Positions 33,753-42,347 of a stretch of DNA of 64,000 nucleotides are shown piece by piece. The notes under the pieces were generated by a model, which saw only the letters and a list, made by a program, of their open reading frames with translations, was not told where the DNA came from and made no database searches. This DNA is from Streptomyces sp. NBC_01446. Lineage in GTDB: Bacteria; Actinomycetota; Actinomycetes; Streptomycetales; Streptomycetaceae. The position numbers were made by a program, and so were the translations under genes. Within the stretch, counting starts at the first letter, position 1; every line of letters begins with the position of its first letter. The stretch covers positions 7,832,501 through 7,896,500 of the forward strand of contig NZ_JAPEPO010000001.1 of assembly GCF_026340095.1 (NCBI RefSeq), in the 5' to 3' direction.

Positions 33753-33850
33753 GCCGACCTGACCCGAGCGGGTCTGACCTGAGCAGGCCTGACCCGAGCG
33801 GGCCTGGCCCGAGCGGGCCTGGCCTGAGCGGGCCTGACCCGAGCCGCGGT
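33746..33850. repeat. 15-bp minisatellite, seven units
   Basis: Seven consecutive 15-base units of consensus GACC(C/T)GAGCGGGCCT, starting within the last codons of the DUF397 gene and ending before the promoter region of the stress protein gene. Units 2, 4, 5 and 6 are nearly identical; the outer units have diverged. Unit number should vary between strains. Confidence 0.85.
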
Positions 33851-33989
33851 CAGGTGACGTTTCCGGCCTTTCCGGCGACATGTGACGTTCGTCCCTGCCC
33901 CTTGGCCCCGGTGTGCGCGAGGCTGGGGGCAGGAACAGTCGCTCTTGCCGGGGCCCGTCGACACCGTGCCCCGGTGCCGGAGGTTGGAC

Positions 33990-34904
33990 ATGAGTACCCC
34001 GCGCCCCCTGCCCGTCGTGGCCGCCGTCGACGGATCCGAAGACAGCCTGCGTGCCCTGGAGTGGGCACTGACGGAAGCGGGCAGGCGCGGGGCGCCCGTG
34101 CGGATCGCTCATGTGCGCCAGTACGGCCCCTGGACTCGGCGCGACGCACTGGCGTCCGGCCCGCCGGAGCCCGCGGGCGACGCGGTCCTCGACGAGGTGC
34201 GCGCCACCCTGACCGGTCGAGATGATCTGCCACCGGTCGAATACGAGACCCTGGAGGGAGCCCCGGCGGCCGTCCTGACCGAACTCGGCTCCGAGGCACA
34301 GCTGTTGGTCCTCGGCTCGCGCGGACGCGGCGGCTTCGCCAGTCTGCTGCTCGGTTCGAACGGTGTGGCCGCGGCGCGGGACGCCGCCTGCCCCGTCGTC
34401 GTAGTGCCCAGGCCCGGACGAACCGTGCACGGCGACAGCGACGTACCGCCCGGACCGCGCGTGGTCGTCGGCGTCGAGGTGGACGAGCCCGACGACACCG
34501 TCCTCGCCTTCGCCTTCGAGGAGGCCGATCGGCGCGCGGCGCGGCTCCAGGTGATCGCGGCGTTCCCGTGGCCGGTGCTCGCCTGGACGACCTTCGGCGA
34601 CTTCACGCCCACGACCGTCGACCAGGAAGCGGCCGAGAGCGAGACCCTGACCCTGGTGAACGCCGCCGTGGCGCCCTTCCGCAAGGCGCACCCCGACGTC
34701 GAGGTCGACCTGTACGTGGCGCCGGGCGACGCGGCCGGCCACCTCGTCGAGAACTCCCGCGAGGCCGGCCTCGTGGTCGTGGGCCGCCACCGGCGCCGCC
34801 TCACGCGCCCCGCACCGATGCTCGGCACGGTGACGATGGCCGTACTGCTGCACGCGGCGAGCCCGGTCGCGGTGGTGCCGCCGGCGCCGGAGGACATGCC
34901 CTAG
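33990..34904 (+). CDS. Universal stress protein with two UspA domains
   Basis: A 304-residue protein built of two Usp domains (about 8-140 and 154-300). Domain 1 has VVAAVDGSEDSLRALEWAL and the ATP-binding-type LGSRGRGGFASLLLGSNGVAA. Domain 2 has VVGVEVDEPDDTVLAFAFEEA and VVGRHRRRLTRPAPMLGTV. The ATG at 33990 follows GGAGG by 6 bases. Tandem Usp proteins are common in actinomycetes and are induced by hypoxia or stationary phase; no such control element could be identified here. Confidence 0.9.
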   Translation: MSTPRPLPVVAAVDGSEDSLRALEWALTEAGRRGAPVRIAHVRQYGPWTRRDALASGPPEPAGDAVLDEVRATLTGRDDLPPVEYETLEGAPAAVLTELGSEAQLLVLGSRGRGGFASLLLGSNGVAAARDAACPVVVVPRPGRTVHGDSDVPPGPRVVVGVEVDEPDDTVLAFAFEEADRRAARLQVIAAFPWPVLAWTTFGDFTPTTVDQEAAESETLTLVNAAVAPFRKAHPDVEVDLYVAPGDAAGHLVENSREAGLVVVGRHRRRLTRPAPMLGTVTMAVLLHAASPVAVVPPAPEDMP

Positions 34905-34919
34905 AAGATCCTTGCTGGC

Positions 34920-35663
34920 TCAGTACAGGACCGCGCACCCTCGCGCCGTGAGTGTCTCGAGCAGCGCGGGCGGCACGTGCAGGTCGTTCCATCTGACGTC
35001 CAGTTTTTCCAGTGCGGGCAGCGAGGCGATCCAGCCGGGCAGCTCACGCAGCCGATTGGACCGCAGGTCGAGCCGGCGCAGCAGCGGAAGGCCGCGCAGG
35101 GATCCGGGTACGTCGGTGAAGGCGTTCTCCCGCAGTTCGAGTTCCCGCAGCTCACGCAGGTGCCGTACGGAATCGGGGAGGGCGGTGAGCCGGTTGCCGC
35201 GCAGCCACAGCTCGCGCAGCGCCCCCAGGGCGCCGATCGATTCCGGGAGCCGGGTGAGGGTGGCGTGCTGGGCGCGCAGCTCCACGAGGCCCGTCATCGA
35301 GCCGATCGATCCGGGGAGACCGGCGAGCGGGTTCTCGCCGACGTTCAGATAGGCCAGCCGCGAGAGCCTGACGAGTGATTCCGGGAGCGCGGTGAGCTCG
35401 TTGTCGTGCAGGTAGAGGAAACGGGTCAGGCCCGTCAGGTCGCCGAGCGTGTCCGGGACCGAGGTGAGGCGATTGTGCCCGAGATCGAGGGTGTGCAGAT
35501 GGGAGAGCGATCCGATGCGGTGGGGGATCCGGGTGAGCGCGTTGTCGGGCAGGAGGAGGACCTCGAGGAGGGGGTGGCCCCACACCTCCTCCGGCACGTC
35601 GCTCAGACCCGCCCGCCAGTACGAGAGCACCGTCGGCCTCCCCTCGGAGATCTGGACCTGCAC
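34920..35663 (-). CDS. Leucine-rich repeat protein
   Basis: A 247-residue protein consisting almost entirely of about nine LRR units of 23 residues (patterns LHTLDLGHNRLTSVPDTLGD, LRELWLRGNRLTALPDSVRH, LRRLDLRSNRLRELPGWIAS). There is no signal peptide or membrane segment, so it is probably a cytoplasmic protein-interaction scaffold. The start is a GTG at 35663 with no good ribosome-binding site. It is divergent from the CGNR gene, with only 41 bases between starts, so the promoters overlap. Its partner is unknown. Confidence 0.85.
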   Translation of the reverse strand: MQVQISEGRPTVLSYWRAGLSDVPEEVWGHPLLEVLLLPDNALTRIPHRIGSLSHLHTLDLGHNRLTSVPDTLGDLTGLTRFLYLHDNELTALPESLVRLSRLAYLNVGENPLAGLPGSIGSMTGLVELRAQHATLTRLPESIGALGALRELWLRGNRLTALPDSVRHLRELRELELRENAFTDVPGSLRGLPLLRRLDLRSNRLRELPGWIASLPALEKLDVRWNDLHVPPALLETLTARGCAVLY

Positions 35664-35691
35664 CCACAGGTCTAATGGATGCGCGGGACCT

Positions 35692-35697
35692 TATCAT
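35692..35697 (+). promoter_or_regulatory. -10 element, leaderless promoter of the CGNR gene
   Basis: TATCAT ends 7 bases before the ATG at 35705, placing the transcription start at the start codon. No Shine-Dalgarno sequence is present. Confidence 0.5.
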
Positions 35698-35704
35698 TAG
35701 CCCC

Positions 35705-36328
35705 ATGCGCGACATCAGCACAGGCCCGCACGCCACACCGCTCGCCCTGGACCTCGCCCTCACCATCCGCCACGACGGGCACGGCGGTGTCGCCGACGAC
35801 CTCGGGCGGCCCGAAGCGCTGACTGCCTGGGTGCGGGAGCACGCCGAGGCGCTGCCGGACGCCGCCGGGTTCGAAGCGGACGCGGCGGCGCTCACCGAGG
35901 TGCGCGAGGTGCGGGCCGCCGTCCGCGCACTGTTCGCCCACGCCGTGCGCCCCGCCGACCCGAGCCCGGCGGACGCCCACCGGCTGCTCCCCCTGAGCGA
36001 GGCGGTGCGGCGGCTCAACGCGGCGGCGGCGCTCGCCCCGACCGTCCCCGTCCTCACCTGGGACGACGGCGCCACCCCCCTCGTGCGCCAGGAGGCACGC
36101 ACCCCGGCGCCCGCTTCCGACCTGCTCACGGCGGCCCTGGCCCGCGCCGCGGTCGGCTTTCTCGCGAGCGACGACCGCGAGCGGCTGCGCGCCTGCCACG
36201 CCCCGCGTTGTGTGCGCTACTTCCTCAAGGACCATCCCCGTCAGGAGTGGTGTAAGCCGTCCTGCGGCAACCGTGCCCGGGTCGCCCGGCATCACGAGCG
36301 TCACCGCGCCGAGGCCGTAGGAGACTGA
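35705..36328 (+). CDS. CGNR zinc-finger (ABATE-domain) protein
   Basis: A 207-residue protein. The N-terminal ABATE-type region (PLALDLALTIRHDGHGG...EALTAWVREHAEAL) is followed by the C-terminal CGNR zinc finger CHAPRCVRYFLKDHPRQEWC...SCGNRARVARHHER, which has four Cys and the CGNR motif. The ATG at 35705 matches the leaderless promoter; an ATG at 35675 is possible but less natural. CGNR proteins are presumed stress-responsive DNA-binding regulators; no target is known from sequence. Confidence 0.85.
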   Translation: MRDISTGPHATPLALDLALTIRHDGHGGVADDLGRPEALTAWVREHAEALPDAAGFEADAAALTEVREVRAAVRALFAHAVRPADPSPADAHRLLPLSEAVRRLNAAAALAPTVPVLTWDDGATPLVRQEARTPAPASDLLTAALARAAVGFLASDDRERLRACHAPRCVRYFLKDHPRQEWCKPSCGNRARVARHHERHRAEAVGD

Positions 36329-36523
36329 ACTGGCCGCGGGGGAGAGGGTGTTGAGCGAGGTCATCGGGGTGCGCCCGGACCGTCGCCCCCGGCCGGTTGC
36401 ACACCCCTGAGCAGACCGGACCGTGCGGGCGGGAACCCCGGTGCCCCGGGAATCGACCGCGCCGGTCCGCCAGGGACCCTGTCGGGGCCGCGGCCCCCGC
36501 GCCGCGGAGCGCCCCGATGCACG

Positions 36524-36529
36524 TACCAT
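36524..36529 (+). promoter_or_regulatory. -10 element, leaderless promoter
   Basis: TACCAT ends 6 bases before the ATG at 36536, and no ribosome-binding site is present. The rest of the 207-base gap after the CGNR gene shows nothing else recognisable. Confidence 0.45.
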
Positions 36530-36535
36530 TGCGGC

Positions 36536-37033
36536 ATGTCCTTCCTCCGCCGACGCAGCTCCGCCACACCCGCGGGTCCTGACTTCGATGTCCTCGCAAT
36601 GGACCCGGGCGACTGGCCGGGCAATCTCGGCGCGGGCCTGCTGCCCGCCCCCGACGGCAGTTGCCAGGGCGTCTTCCTGCGCTACGACCTGTTCGGCGGC
36701 CGCGGCCCCGCGATGATCATCGGGAACCTGCCCGAGGGCTCCTCGGCCCGCGAGACCGCGGAGGGCGAGATCCCCTTCGAGGTCGCCCAGCTCCTCCTCG
36801 CGCTGGAGAACGACGAGGAGGTCACCGTCGTCGGCACCGAGGACGTCCCGGTGATGCAGGGCGACAACCTCCTCATCGTGCGCCGCCTCAAGCTCTCCGA
36901 GAGCCGTATCTCCTGCGTGCAGTTCGACCGCAGTGACAACGTCCTCGTGACCATCGCGGCCTGGGACCGGCCCATCACGGACGATCTCTACGCGCTTCTG
37001 AAGCCGCTGCCCCCGGAGCTGTTCCAGGGCTGA
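36536..37033 (+). CDS. Conserved hypothetical protein (165 aa), function unknown
   Basis: I do not recognise a characterised family. The protein is acidic and soluble, with no signal or membrane segment. It has a short basic N-terminus (MSFLRRRSS) and a compact domain with alternating strand-like stretches (GVFLRYDLFG, EEVTVVGTEDVPVM, NLLIVRRLKL, NVLVTIAAWD). Third-position GC bias supports coding. It appears to be transcribed alone from a leaderless promoter and ends at a strong bidirectional terminator. Confidence 0.75.
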   Translation: MSFLRRRSSATPAGPDFDVLAMDPGDWPGNLGAGLLPAPDGSCQGVFLRYDLFGGRGPAMIIGNLPEGSSARETAEGEIPFEVAQLLLALENDEEVTVVGTEDVPVMQGDNLLIVRRLKLSESRISCVQFDRSDNVLVTIAAWDRPITDDLYALLKPLPPELFQG

Positions 37034-37044
37034 GCCACGAAAAC

Positions 37045-37089
37045 CGGCCGGGTCCGGACCTGCCGCCACGGCAGTTCCGGGCCCGGCCG
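37045..37089. terminator. Bidirectional terminator hairpin
   Basis: A long stem CGGCCGGG-TCCGGAC-CTGCCG folding back on CGGCAG-TTCCGGG-CCCGGCCG with a small internal mismatch, between the unknown gene (+) and the amidase gene (-). Confidence 0.75.
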
Positions 37090-37101
37090 AGTCATGTGCC
37101 G

Positions 37102-39117
37102 TCAGGCGCCCGACGGCAGCACCTGCACGTCGGCGGCCCGCACGTACGCCACCCGGTGACCGAACTGGATCTCGTAGTAGACGTCCTTGCCGCGCACCAC
37201 CCGGTGCGACGTCGTGTCGAACGTCGGCGAGTAGAAGTACTCAGCGGTCGTCCTGGCACCCGCGACGTACCGCTGCCCTGCGAGCAGCTTGTACGGCAGC
37301 GGGGAGACCGTCTGCGGGGTGATGTCCGCCGGGTATGCCTCCTTCTCGGGGTAGGCGCGCCCGTACACCGGGACGTCGGTGCGGCCGGCCTTCGGGGCGA
37401 CGACCAGGCCCGCCGCGTTCACGGCCGTGGGCTGCTTCTTCGGGTTCTTGAACCAGGCCTTCTGGCCGAGGTACCAGACCGCGGTCCAGTCGCCCTTGCG
37501 CTCCGCGACCGCGTACTGCTGGCCGGTCGACAGGCGTGCGCCCATGTCGTTCACGTCGGTCGTGGAGTCCTCGCCGCCGGGCCGCAGCCCGATGTCCTTG
37601 ATCAGCGGCGCGTCCTCGCTGGGCGCGGTGTACACCCGTACGGCGCCGGAGCCGTGCGTGGCACAGGTCTCGCCCGCCTTGACGCAGCCGGTGTACACAG
37701 GCTTGTTCTTGGCGAAGTCGGGGGCCACGGTCACGAGGCCGCCCTTCGGGCCCGCGGCCGCCTTGAACGGCTTGCCCATCAGCGCGAAGTAGTGCCCCCA
37801 GTCCCAGTACGGACCCGGGTCCGTGTGCATGCTCTTGATCCCGGCCGTTGTCGTCCCCGGCACGTTGTCATGGCCGAGGATGTGCTGCCGGTCCAGCGGG
37901 ATGTCGTACTTCTTCGCCAGGTACTTCACCAGGCGCGACGACGCGCGGTACATCTCCTCCGTGTACCAGGAGTCCGGCTCGGCGAGGAATCCCTCGTGCT
38001 CCAGGCCCAGGGACTTGGCGTTGACGTACCAGTTGCCCGCGTGCCAGCCGACGTCCTTGGCCTTCACGTGCTGGGCAATGTGCCCGTCCGTCGAGCGCAG
38101 CGAGTAGTGCCAGGCCAGATACGTCTTGTCCTGGACCAGCTGAAGCGTGGTGTCCCAGGTCGCCTCGGTGTCGTGGATGACGATGTAGTCGATGCTCTGG
38201 TCGTTCGGCCGGTCGGCGAGGTCGTGGTTGCCGTAGTCGCCGTCCCCGAACTCCTCGTAGGGCGCCGGGATCCACTCGCACGACACGGTCGGCGGGCACT
38301 CGGTGCCGCTCTCGTCGGACTTCCGCAGACCCATGCTCCGCACCTGCGCCGCGTCGGGCTTCAGGCTGCGGTCGGCCGTGAGCTCCACGCGCTGCCCGGC
38401 GTCCGTGGTGCGTCGCTCGCCGTCGTGGATCACGGCGAACACGTCGTTCGCGTACGTCGCGGCCGTGGCGGTGTCGTCGGCGCCGGAGAACTTTGCGATC
38501 GCTCCGTACCAGTCGGCCGGGTCGGGGCTGAGGGGCTTACCGAGGGCCTTCTGCGCCGAGGCGAGCAGGGCGGCGCCGCCGCGCACATTGGCCGCGGGGT
38601 CGGAGCGCAGCTGTTCGGCGGGGATGCCGCTGAGCTCGGCGGCGCGCGTCAACGACTTGAGACGGGCCGGGAGTTGGGAGTTCTGCGGCACCTTCATCTT
38701 CGGGGTGAGAGCCGGCCGTGACGTGTCGCCGCGCGGATCGCCCTCGGCCTCGCTGTGCGCGGCCACACCGGCGAGCGCGGCGCGGGCGTCCGTGAGGTGC
38801 ATGGGGCCGTAGCCGCCGGTGACGCTGGGCGCACCACCGTGCGTGTCCCACCGGGACTGGAGGTAGGAGACGCCGAGCAGGACGCTCTGGGGCACCCGGT
38901 ACTCGGCCGCCGCGGTCGTGAACGCGTGCTGGAGCCCCGCGTTCGACGCCTCCTGGGCCTCGCTCGGAGGTGCGGCGCCGAGGAGGGGGAGCAGCAGGGC
39001 CGCCGTCGCGAGCGTCCCCGCCGCCCGGGCCGCCTGGTTCGTGCGTCTGCGGGCGGCCGGCGAGCGGTCGCTGGTGGTCGAGGGCAAAGCGGCCTCCTGG
39101 GAACGGTCCTGGGACAT
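37102..39117 (-). CDS. Secreted N-acetylmuramoyl-L-alanine amidase (Amidase_2) with SH3-like C-terminus
   Basis: A 671-residue exported wall hydrolase. A signal peptide (LATAALLLPLLGAAPPSEAQ) is followed by a helical region (about 35-230) resembling lysozyme/transglycosylase-like repeats (VLLGVSYLQSRWDTHGG). The Amidase_2 domain starts IDYIVIHDTEATWD, with candidate zinc ligands in VIHDTE, GWHAGN and MHTDPGPYWDW. Two SH3b-like repeats (VRVYTAPSEDAPLI and DVPVYGRAYPEKEAY) follow. The ATG at 39117 gives the proper signal peptide. It cleaves the bond between MurNAc and L-Ala. The 289 bases upstream were checked for a c-di-AMP riboswitch, which often precedes wall hydrolases in Streptomyces; no consensus was found. 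Confidence 0.9.
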   Translation of the reverse strand: MSQDRSQEAALPSTTSDRSPAARRRTNQAARAAGTLATAALLLPLLGAAPPSEAQEASNAGLQHAFTTAAAEYRVPQSVLLGVSYLQSRWDTHGGAPSVTGGYGPMHLTDARAALAGVAAHSEAEGDPRGDTSRPALTPKMKVPQNSQLPARLKSLTRAAELSGIPAEQLRSDPAANVRGGAALLASAQKALGKPLSPDPADWYGAIAKFSGADDTATAATYANDVFAVIHDGERRTTDAGQRVELTADRSLKPDAAQVRSMGLRKSDESGTECPPTVSCEWIPAPYEEFGDGDYGNHDLADRPNDQSIDYIVIHDTEATWDTTLQLVQDKTYLAWHYSLRSTDGHIAQHVKAKDVGWHAGNWYVNAKSLGLEHEGFLAEPDSWYTEEMYRASSRLVKYLAKKYDIPLDRQHILGHDNVPGTTTAGIKSMHTDPGPYWDWGHYFALMGKPFKAAAGPKGGLVTVAPDFAKNKPVYTGCVKAGETCATHGSGAVRVYTAPSEDAPLIKDIGLRPGGEDSTTDVNDMGARLSTGQQYAVAERKGDWTAVWYLGQKAWFKNPKKQPTAVNAAGLVVAPKAGRTDVPVYGRAYPEKEAYPADITPQTVSPLPYKLLAGQRYVAGARTTAEYFYSPTFDTTSHRVVRGKDVYYEIQFGHRVAYVRAADVQVLPSGA

Positions 39118-39406
39118 GTGAGCTCGACGGGTGTGCGGGGGCGATCGTGGGTCAGTGGTATCGGCTCGCCGACGATCCGTCAATCATGCTCAGGGCAAGG
39201 GATTTCCCATGTCAGCGCCCGTTCGGCGGGCTTTCTCCGGGGAGGCCTCACCGCCTGCGGCGCGTCAGTGGAATGGACCAATGACTGTGCGCAAAGAGTG
39301 GGGCCGCCGTCTCGGCATACGGGAGGGCGCCGCGAACCCAGCCGCGTACTCCACCTGATCGGAGGATCGACCGCGCGGGTGTTCCCCGGCGGCCGGCCCG
39401 GCCAGG

Positions 39407-40624
39407 TCAGCGCGGCGACGCGCCCGCGAGGACCCGGTCCACCTGCTCCGGCGAGAGGGCGTGCTCGATCGCCAGGATCGCCGCGCCGACCACGGCGGCG
39501 TCGGCTCCGGTGCGGCTCGGCTCGATGCGCAGAACATGGGTGGCCAGCGGGTGGGAGCGGCGGTACACCGCCTCCCGCACGCCCGCGAGGAGTTGGTCGT
39601 GGACGGCCGCCAGCGCGCCGCCGACCACCACCGTGTCCGGGTTGAAGAAGTTCACCAGGCCCGCGAGGACCTCGCCGACCGCACGCCCCGCCTCACGCAC
39701 CATCCGTACGGCGTCACGGTTGCCGGACTTCACCAGGCGCACGACGTCGCGGCTCGACGCGGCGTCCAGTCCCAGGTCCGACAGCTCGCGGGCCAGCGCC
39801 GCGCCGCCCGCGACCGCCTCCAGGCAGCCCGAGTTCCCGCACCGGCACGGCGCCGCCTCCTGCCGGCTGTCGCCGACCCGGATGTGCCCGATGTCGCCCG
39901 CGCTGCCCTGCGCGCCCCGGTGCAGCCGGCCGTCCGCGACGATGCCGCAGCCGATACCCGTACCGACCTTGATGTACAGGAGATAGCGGGTGTCCGGAAA
40001 CGCACGGCGCTGCTCGGCCAGCGCCATCACGTTCACGTCGTTGTCGACGAGGGCCCGCACACCGAACCGGTCGGCGAAGAACTCGGGGATCGGATACTGG
40101 TGCCAGCCGGGCATGATGGGCGGATCCACGGGCCGGCCGGTGGTGAACTCGACGGGCCCCGGCACGCCCACACCGATCGACTGGAGCGAGGCCGGGTCGA
40201 GACCCGCCTCGTCCAGGAGCGCGTGGAGCGTCCGCTCGACGTGGCCGAGAATCGACGAAGGCCCGTCGGCGATCGACAACTGGTCCTCACGCAGCGCGAG
40301 TTGATCCCCTGCGATGTCGAGGAGCGCGACCCGGCAGTGCGAGGCGCCCAGGTCGACGCCCGCCACCACATGCTCGCGGGTGCGCAGATGGAGGCGGCGC
40401 GGGGGCCTGCCGCCCGTCGAGTCCCCGGCCTCCGCCCCGGCCTCGATGAGGAAGCCGTGCGCGATGAGCGCGTCGACGCGCTGCGACACGGTCGACCGTG
40501 CGAGCCCGGTGATCCGCGCGATGTCTGCGCGGGTCGCGGCGGCCCCCGTACGCAGCAGGGCGAGGACCTCGCCGGGCGACGACGGCGGCGCGGAACTGAG
40601 GTGATGATCCGGCGCTCCAGACAT
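39407..40624 (-). CDS. ROK-family transcriptional repressor
   Basis: A 405-residue repressor. The N-terminal winged helix is LLRTGAAATRADIARITGLARSTVSQRVDAL, followed by a sugar-kinase-like ROK domain with VAGVDLGASHCRVALLDI (ATP-site-like loop) and the zinc-binding CRCGNSGCLEAVAGG. The ATG at 40624 is chosen because TATCGT, a -10 box, ends 7 bases upstream, predicting a leaderless mRNA; a GTG at 40633 would lie inside that box. It is divergent from the sugar ABC operon and presumably represses it until a sugar is bound. Confidence 0.9.
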   Translation of the reverse strand: MSGAPDHHLSSAPPSSPGEVLALLRTGAAATRADIARITGLARSTVSQRVDALIAHGFLIEAGAEAGDSTGGRPPRRLHLRTREHVVAGVDLGASHCRVALLDIAGDQLALREDQLSIADGPSSILGHVERTLHALLDEAGLDPASLQSIGVGVPGPVEFTTGRPVDPPIMPGWHQYPIPEFFADRFGVRALVDNDVNVMALAEQRRAFPDTRYLLYIKVGTGIGCGIVADGRLHRGAQGSAGDIGHIRVGDSRQEAAPCRCGNSGCLEAVAGGAALARELSDLGLDAASSRDVVRLVKSGNRDAVRMVREAGRAVGEVLAGLVNFFNPDTVVVGGALAAVHDQLLAGVREAVYRRSHPLATHVLRIEPSRTGADAAVVGAAILAIEHALSPEQVDRVLAGASPR

Positions 40625-40714
40625 GGCAGTCACGATAGGGACGAGTTCCGCTGCTCACAAGCCCGATGCTGTTCGCCGATCGACCTAAGTGCCCGTCAAT
40701 TTCCTTTGTACGGA

Positions 40715-40740
40715 CCAAGCTTGGGCCCTTGACAGGTCAA
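40715..40740 (+). promoter_or_regulatory. Operator palindromes overlapping the -35 box of the CUT2 operon
   Basis: Two perfect palindromes lie side by side: CCAAGCTTGG (40715-40724) and TTGAC-AG-GTCAA (40729-40740). The second contains a consensus -35 TTGACA at 40729-40734. A protein bound here, most simply the divergent ROK repressor, would block polymerase. The -10 is probably CACATT at 40752-40757 (17-base spacer). Confidence 0.55.
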
Positions 40741-40808
40741 AGAAGGGTCAGCACATTGCAATGCAGACCGCTGCGGAAGACTGCCGAAGAGGCCGGAGAG
40801 GCTGAACG

Positions 40809-42347
40809 ATGCAGGCGACACAGACGATGTTGGCGATGCACGGCGTGTCCAAGAGCTTTCTGGGTGTACGGGTGCTGCACGGGGTCTCCCTCGACCTCGC
40901 CCCGGGCGAGGTGCACGCGCTCGTCGGGGAGAACGGCGCGGGAAAGTCCACCCTGATGAAGGTCCTCGCGGGCGAACACGTCCCCGACGAGGGCACCATC
41001 ACCCTGGACGGCGCCGAGCAGTCCTTCACCCATCCCGCGCAGGCCCAGGCCGCCGGAATCGGCATCATCCACCAGGAGTTCGCGCTCCTGCCCCACCGCA
41101 CCGTCGCCGAGAACGTGTTCCTCGGCCGCGAACCGACCCGGCGCGGACTCGTCGACCGCCGCGCCATGGAGGCGCGTACCGCCGAACTCCTGACCGAGCT
41201 CGGCGAGTCGGGCATCACCCCGCGCACCTACGTCCGTGATCTGCCGGTCGCGCGCCAGCAGACCGTCGAGATCGTCAAGGCGCTCGCCTCCGACGACGCG
41301 CCGGCCCGCGTCCTCGTCATGGACGAGCCGACCGCCCCGCTCGCCGACCATGAGGCAGCCCAACTCCACGCGCTAGTACGCCGGTTGGCCGCCCGCGGCC
41401 TCGGCGTCCTCTACATCTCGCACCGCCTGCGCGAGGTCTTCGACCTCTCGCAGCGCATCACCGTCCTCAAGGACGGCCGGCACGTCACGACCGTACGCAC
41501 CGAGGACACCGACACCGACCAGGTCGTCCGCGCCATGGTCGGCCGGGAGCTCAGCGCCTACTACCCGCCGCGCGCCCGCCCCGGCGAGGCCGGGGACGTC
41601 CGGCTGACCGTGCGCGGCGGAGGCAACGCACGCCTGCGCGACATCGACCTGACGCTGCGCTCGGGCGAGGTCACCGGCATCGCGGGCCTCCAGGGATCAG
41701 GGCGCACGACACTGGCCCGCGCCCTGTTCGGCGCCGCACCCTTCACCACGGGTGCCATGACCGTGGGCGGCCGCGACCTGCGCCCCACGAGCCCGCGCCG
41801 GGCCATCCGCGCGGGGATCGCCCTGGTCACCGAGGACCGCAAGGCCGAAGGGCTCGCCCTGCGCCAGTCCGTGCGCGACAACGCGCTCCTCGTCACCCGG
41901 GCCGTGCCCGCGCGGGGCCGTCCGCCCGCGGCCCGTGACCTCACCGCCCTTCTGGAGCGGGTCCGGCTGCATGCGCGCGGCGAGGACCAGCAGGCCCAGT
42001 TCCTCTCCGGCGGCAACCAGCAGAAGGTCGTCATCGCCAAGTGGCTCGCCGCCCGCCCGCAGATCCTGCTCTTCGACGAGCCGACCCGGGGCGTCGACGT
42101 CGGCGCCAAGGCCGCCATCCACACCCTCGTCCGCGACCTCGCCCGCGAGGGACTGGCCGTCCTGATCGTCTCCTCCGAACTGCCCGAACTCATCGGCATG
42201 AGCGACCGCATCCTCGTCATGGCGGAGGGCCGCCTCGCCGGCGAACTCCCCGCCGGCGCGAGCGAGGAGGACATCATGCGCCTGGCCACACGCGGCGGCC
42301 CGGCAGCTCACCCGCCCGTCCCCGCCTCACCGGAGGGAAGCGCATGA
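40809..42347 (+). CDS. Sugar ABC transporter ATPase, CUT2 type (two ATPase domains)
   Basis: A 512-residue fusion of two ABC ATPases as in RbsA/XylG/MglA. The first domain has Walker A VGENGAGKSTLMKVL (about 36-50), a degenerate signature PVARQQTVEI and Walker B VLVMDEPTAPL. The second has the CUT2-typical altered Walker A GLQGSGRTTL near 294, an intact signature LSGGNQQKVVIAKWL near 399 and FDEPTRGVDVGAK. It is the first gene of a tightly coupled operon (four ATGA/GTGA overlaps), driving uptake of a monosaccharide-like sugar. Confidence 0.93.
   Translation: MQATQTMLAMHGVSKSFLGVRVLHGVSLDLAPGEVHALVGENGAGKSTLMKVLAGEHVPDEGTITLDGAEQSFTHPAQAQAAGIGIIHQEFALLPHRTVAENVFLGREPTRRGLVDRRAMEARTAELLTELGESGITPRTYVRDLPVARQQTVEIVKALASDDAPARVLVMDEPTAPLADHEAAQLHALVRRLAARGLGVLYISHRLREVFDLSQRITVLKDGRHVTTVRTEDTDTDQVVRAMVGRELSAYYPPRARPGEAGDVRLTVRGGGNARLRDIDLTLRSGEVTGIAGLQGSGRTTLARALFGAAPFTTGAMTVGGRDLRPTSPRRAIRAGIALVTEDRKAEGLALRQSVRDNALLVTRAVPARGRPPAARDLTALLERVRLHARGEDQQAQFLSGGNQQKVVIAKWLAARPQILLFDEPTRGVDVGAKAAIHTLVRDLAREGLAVLIVSSELPELIGMSDRILVMAEGRLAGELPAGASEEDIMRLATRGGPAAHPPVPASPEGSA

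Noticed and set aside
33746..33850. CRISPR-like array
   Set aside because: The units are contiguous 15-mers with no spacers, and there are no cas genes; it is a simple tandem repeat.
39118..39406. c-di-AMP (ydaO-type) riboswitch upstream of the amidase gene
   Set aside because: Searched by eye because such riboswitches precede many Streptomyces wall hydrolases; the conserved core segments were not found on the minus strand. A short GCCCG-CCGAA-CGGGC hairpin near 39220 is present but unremarkable.
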